From assembly GCA_019916065.1 (NCBI GenBank), contig CM034239.1:41246663-41310662 (forward strand): 64,000 nucleotides of DNA, written 5' to 3'. The DNA is from Vitellaria paradoxa (lineage: Eukaryota > Streptophyta > Magnoliopsida > Ericales > Sapotaceae). How positions within the stretch are numbered: the stretch's first letter is position 1; every line of letters starts with the position of its first letter. The notes beneath the pieces are model-generated. The model had not been told where the DNA came from. It saw only the letters and a program-made list of their open reading frames with translations, and did no database searches. Shown in pieces: positions 59,501-64,000 of the stretch. Both the position numbers and the translations under genes were made by a program.

Positions 59501-61757
59501 CTTCTAAATTCAAAAAAAAAAAAAAAAAACCCGTCCAACCTTCGCTACATTATGTTATACAAGCAATTCAACTTATAAATGATAGGAAGAGAAGTCAAAA
59601 ATTTAGGTGCCATCTGGTTTGTATTTTTATTTTTTGTTTTGGTTTTCAATTTTCTGCTTTATGTATTTTATATTTTAAATATTTCAAAATAAGAAAAACA
59701 GAAAACGCATTTAGTTTGATATTCTCTATTTTTCACATTTGAGATTTTTTTTTTTATTTTTGGATTGAAAACGCTCACAATGACTTTTTGTCATTTTACA
59801 TTTTACATGTAAACTTATTTTCTATTTTATAAAATAAAATTTGAATGAATTTTCAACTGTTATCCTTATTTTCGAAATTATAAAATAAAAAATTGGTTCA
59901 AAACAGCCATATCAAATAACACCTCAAATTTTCAATAAACACGCGAACTAAATCAGAGAGAGAGAGATTCATTAAAATCCACTATCCACTAGTTTTTTTG
60001 TCCTCATTATAGTTGATTTCTTAGTTCAAATACAATATTTTTATCATAATTAAAGCACCATTAAGTTAATACTTCCCGTAAATGAATTAAAAGGTTTTCT
60101 TTTTCTTTTTTTTATTATTTTTTTGGGGGGTTATAGGACATAGTAAATACAAGAGTAAATTTCACTTTATCCCTGAGTTCTACCGGAAATTATAAGATCT
60201 TAGTTATATTTTGTTTTTTTTGTTTTTTTTTTTTTTGTTTTGTTTTTTAACTATTATAAGCCTTAGTTTTTAATTAGATGCAGCGTTCATCATTTTACTT
60301 CTAAAATTTAGACAATAACGGTGGAAGTGCAGGTCATTAAATGAAAAGATTGTAACTAATTAAGGATCTAGGTCTTTAATTGTAAATGGATAGGCAAAAG
60401 TGAAATAATTAGAACTCTTATAACACATATACGGTTGGAACGATAACAAGTTTATGCATGTCAACTCGGGATGACATGTAAGAAAGTACCATTGTCTTTC
60501 CCCGCATTGAACCCATGGCAGTTAAGAAAACACAATTCCAGTCGCAACCACCGTGAACACTTGATCATAGAAGAAAAATTTTGATTATTTCTCCCATTCA
60601 GTTTAAGTAGTTTTTAACTTGACTGCTGAATGAGTTATTTATTTAATTAGTTTTAACTTGACTGTTGAATGAGTTGTTCATTTAATTTCTTTGAAGTGAG
60701 ATCTCATATAATTAAAATTTTGTTGGTACAGTGAAAATTATGGTAACACTTCGTTTGAAATAGTAGATTTGATAAAATTTGATTTAATTTAATGAGAATT
60801 CTTACCAATTCTTATATTTGAAATTAAAATAAAATTTTATGAGTTCAATTTGATTTTATTTTATAATGTAAATTTTAGGAATTCTTTATTATTTAATTTA
60901 ATCCAAAATAATAGAATTTGATGGTCATTCATTTTTTTCTTAAGCTACCTAATTAGGTGGATAAATTTATCCTCATATATCATATTTACCCTATTTTCTA
61001 TTTCATATATATTAATATGATTAAATTTAGTATTTCTCTTAAATCAAATCAAATCAATTCCTAAATTTAAAATGAGTACCAAGTTTCTTACAATCACTGT
61101 GTTTGTCTTGCTGCCAAGAGTTTACGAGTTTGGAACAATCCTGCATCAAGCAATAAACAAGTTTGTGCTTTTTAATATCTAAATTTTAGTTTATATGCAG
61201 AACGGTCAACCCATGAAGCTATTTTAAATTCATTTGTATTGATATTTATTTTACACTCATTTGACTTGCTTTTTTAATAAATTTTAAAATTATCGTTATT
61301 TATTTTAAACAGTTTCTTTGTTAAAAATATTTAGGAAATATTTTCTTAAAACTTTCAAACATGTAGAAGTGTTAATGAACACAAATATTGATTTTTCTTA
61401 AAATTTTTTATATTTTGTCCTCACCAACTTTTGTTTGACTTATCGTAAAATTATTTTCCTAAATATCAAAAGATTTAGTTTACCTGAAATATCATACCAT
61501 AAACATGATAATATTAATTAGGGTCATTGGTGAACTTATTTACACTCCACACAATACCTTTTTGCACTCCGCGTTACTTTTTCATTAATTAAATTTATAT
61601 AATTACTTATCTATTTTTTTACATATGTTTTGCGTACTTATAATGACATAAAATTGTTTATATAAAAGCTTAATTAAAGACATAATTATAATGTCATAAA
61701 TATTTTTATTTATATAATAGAAATTATATTTTTTAAATATATACAAAAGATAACTTA
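56551..61757. other. 3' flank of copy 2, no gene
   Basis: Pairs with 12184-12635 and 14890-19614. Relative to copy 1 it carries small insertions at about 58873-58886 and 59319-59342 and a longer T tract at about 60207-60236. No supported gene. Confidence 0.7.
59606..59923. mobile_element. MITE of the ~330-bp family, duplicate of 17470-17797
   Basis: Same ends and flanks (TTA / TCA) as the copy-1 element, slightly shorter through loss of a short TTTATTTA repeat and T-run slippage. Confidence 0.65.
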
Positions 61758-63460
61758 TGATTGCTCGCAATTATTATTGATTTTAATCTCATTTTACACT
61801 CCTCTTTGAAACATTTTATTAAGTAAAATTCATTTCTTATCATGTTTTGAGTATTTATATGGTTGTTATGTATTTTGTAAGGGTATGGAAGGAAAACACT
61901 CAAAGAAAAGCAACCTGGAAGCTTAAAGAAGCAAATCAGCAGAGAAGTGGGAAAGCTTGTTGATTAAAATTTGGGGCATATCTTGATCTTTTGGGGTCCA
62001 ATGGAGGCGATTCGAAAGCCTAAAATCAAGTACACATTCTAAGTTATAACTTTTGAAAAACTCAAGTTCAAAAGAGGTCTACATCTACCCCAAAATTAGC
62101 TTGCAAAGTTGTACAATTCAAAATTTTTCAGATGGTTCAGCTTGACACCCTATCAATGTTTTGATTATAATTTTTTATTCGCAACTCCGATTGATGCGAT
62201 TTTTTTTTGGATTAAAAAGAAGACTCAAAGAGCTACAACATAGTGTTAGGGGTGAACACTGTCCTTTGGCGTCCTAATGGCGTTGGGACGGCAAAGACCA
62301 GTAGGCTCCTGACTTCAAACTATAAAGTAGACATCTTCACTGCCTAGTTGGGATGCAGGGGTCTCGATGGTTCACTTTTTAGGATTTTTTTCGCATTCTT
62401 CTGTGAATACAGACATTGTATTAGACTTTAGAGAGCTGTTCATACATTTTAGGGTTATTTTTTCTGAGAATTTTCTTTAAATTTTGGGATTCGCTACATT
62501 ACGTTTACACATTAGGTTCAATTAAATTTTCATATGGCGATTTTGTTCTTCTCTCTCTTAGAGTTTATATATAAGTGACTTATTTTTTAATATTTTCAAT
62601 TAAATACTTTCAATTAAACAATCTTCGTTTTAGTTCTTTTTTTTTTTTTTTTCTTATTCCATACTTGTTTTACAACTTGTGCATGCACTTTGTTTTCACT
62701 CATTTTTAACTTAAAATATAGAATGGATGTTTATTCTTCTTCGCATAGTCTTGTTTACAATTCAAATGTGCGAGGCTAAATCCATCTTAGTTTTAACCTA
62801 GGAATGTAATATAAGAGAAGAAGATAAATTCGAATATTATGATCTTAAATGAAATATATTTTTGATTAGATCGTAAGATTTGTTGAATCTAGGTTTAACA
62901 CTAGAAATTGAATCACTTGTGTTATAATCGGCCCTTTGTTTTGAGTCGATGCCTGTGCACACTGAGTTTCTGATTCAGTGTCCCGATAACTTCAAATCTA
63001 ATTTCAAAACCCTAGTTCAACGTATGTTTTACAAAAAGGTTTTTAAAGTTAAATCTTCCAACCTAGCACTACATGCGTAGATGAGTTACAAATATATTCG
63101 AATCGATCTCTTCGAATCCATTACAGGAATAGGTTAAAACCAAGCATTGTCATTTAAGAGTAATTTTCTAAAATTGAATTGCATCTTTTCATTAGTGTGT
63201 TAAGTTGAAGTTAATTTTTGTGTTTAAGCCTCTTTCAAATCTATTTTCGAAAACCCTAAAAAAATATAAATATATAGCTATAAATTGTTTTTTGCTTTTC
63301 AGTTTACTATTATTTGTAAGCGCTTTGACAATAAGTTTTCCCTAAAACAAATAATCACACACTTGCTTCTTGTGGAGATGACTTACGACTTACCTAAACT
63401 AAACTATGAACACCTCTTGCACTTGAGAATATGAACCCCTTTAATTTTTGAGAGCGGTCA
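61758..63460 (+). repeat. 5' LTR of the Athila-like element in copy 2
   Basis: Same start, end and left flank (ACTTA) as 19615-21315, about 99 percent identical, with the same lost TATA box (CTGTGAATA near 62402). It is one insertion event copied by the segmental duplication. Confidence 0.9.
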
Positions 63461-64000
63461 AACTTTTGGCGCTGCTACTGGGGAGCAACGGTTGGTGTGA
63501 TGAATTCAGAAAGCTTGTGGCAGAATGTGCATGCCACCCATCTTCAACGCAATTGCGTTTGAACTTCCAGGTGATATTGCTCCATTCGTCTTTTTAATTT
63601 TTATTTTCATCTGTATCTTGTTCTTTTTTTATTATTTTTAGGAATTGTTACAGAATTTAATTTTTTAAAAAAATAAAAAAATTGAAAAAAAAAATTTGAA
63701 TTGCATACAATTACGTTCAGGTAGGGTAATTGTAGTTGATCCTAAACTAAAAAACCCATTTTATGTTCCCAAATTGTTTGGCTCATTTTCCATAGTTTCA
63801 CTTACTACTTCATCATTTCACTCAATGGCTGATTTAAGAGGTGAAAGAAGTGTCCATTAGGACAATGATCCCCCAGAGTTTTTGGGTTTTATACCAATAA
63901 AAGATCACTTGAACCCAATTAGGTGAACTACACCTTCGTATATCATTTTACCCTTGAATGGTGGGAACTTTATTAAGACCTGGGATCATCTACCTCCTTC
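63461..64000 (+). mobile_element. Athila-like interior, cut by the window end
   Basis: The primer-binding site TGGCGCTGCTACTGGGGA lies at 63467-63484. The gag start is at 63825, with the same early stop as in copy 1. The rest lies outside the window. Confidence 0.85.

Larger units (their letters stand above)
47576..64000. repeat. Duplicated segment, copy 2 (runs off the window)
   Basis: Paralogue of 6545-21855. Differences: own MITEs at 47705 and 48554, a hAT element at 50700-53939, loss of the 2.26-kb block containing the inverted repeat (junction near 57000), and lack of the MITEs at 7695 and 8980. Downstream of about 55190 identity rises to about 98-99 percent. Confidence 0.9.

Overview
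The window is AT-rich nuclear DNA from a flowering plant, most likely a dicot; the species cannot be read from the sequence. Evidence: an intronless plant G-type (S-domain) lectin receptor-like kinase and a near-duplicate, surrounded by plant Ty3/gypsy (Athila/Tat type) and Ty1/copia LTR retroelements, hAT, CACTA-like and Mutator-like DNA elements, and many MITEs. I see one intact protein-coding gene in 64 kb.

Layout. 1-182 is the end of a CACTA-like element. 183-2041 is an inverted, diverged copy of the sequence that lies upstream of both kinase copies. 2042-3422 resembles part of an LTR. 3423-6420 is an array of four ~0.7-kb tandem repeats. 6545-9681 is the upstream region of kinase copy 1, which is intact at 9682-12183. 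A 2-kb inverted-repeat element (12724-14779) follows, then non-coding flank, then an old Athila-like retroelement (19615-34606). Its 3' LTR is split by a 1.9-kb element full of palindromic tandem repeats and by a related solo LTR in opposite orientation.

34612-40813 is non-coding and holds a MITE and a 1.17-kb fold-back element with a perfect 9-bp target duplication. Two neighbouring solo LTRs (40814-42313, 42498-44295), a decayed copia gag with its LTR (44553-46170) and a second copia LTR (46273-47575) follow. At 47576 the duplicated segment starts again: upstream region with its own MITEs, a 3.24-kb hAT element placed just before the core promoter, and kinase copy 2 (54065-56550), broken by one base. 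The same 3' flank and the start of the same Athila-like element run to the window end.

How the parts relate. The two kinase copies and their flanks are paralogous segments about 42 kb apart. The Athila-like insertion is shared, so it predates that duplication. The upstream regions and ectodomains are clearly more diverged than the kinase domains and 3' flanks, and the change in identity falls at the frameshift of copy 2. This suggests that copy 2 is a recombinant or gene-converted paralogue. The inverted upstream copy at the left edge predicts a third, divergently oriented relative outside the window. Coordinates of repeat ends and identity figures are hand-read.
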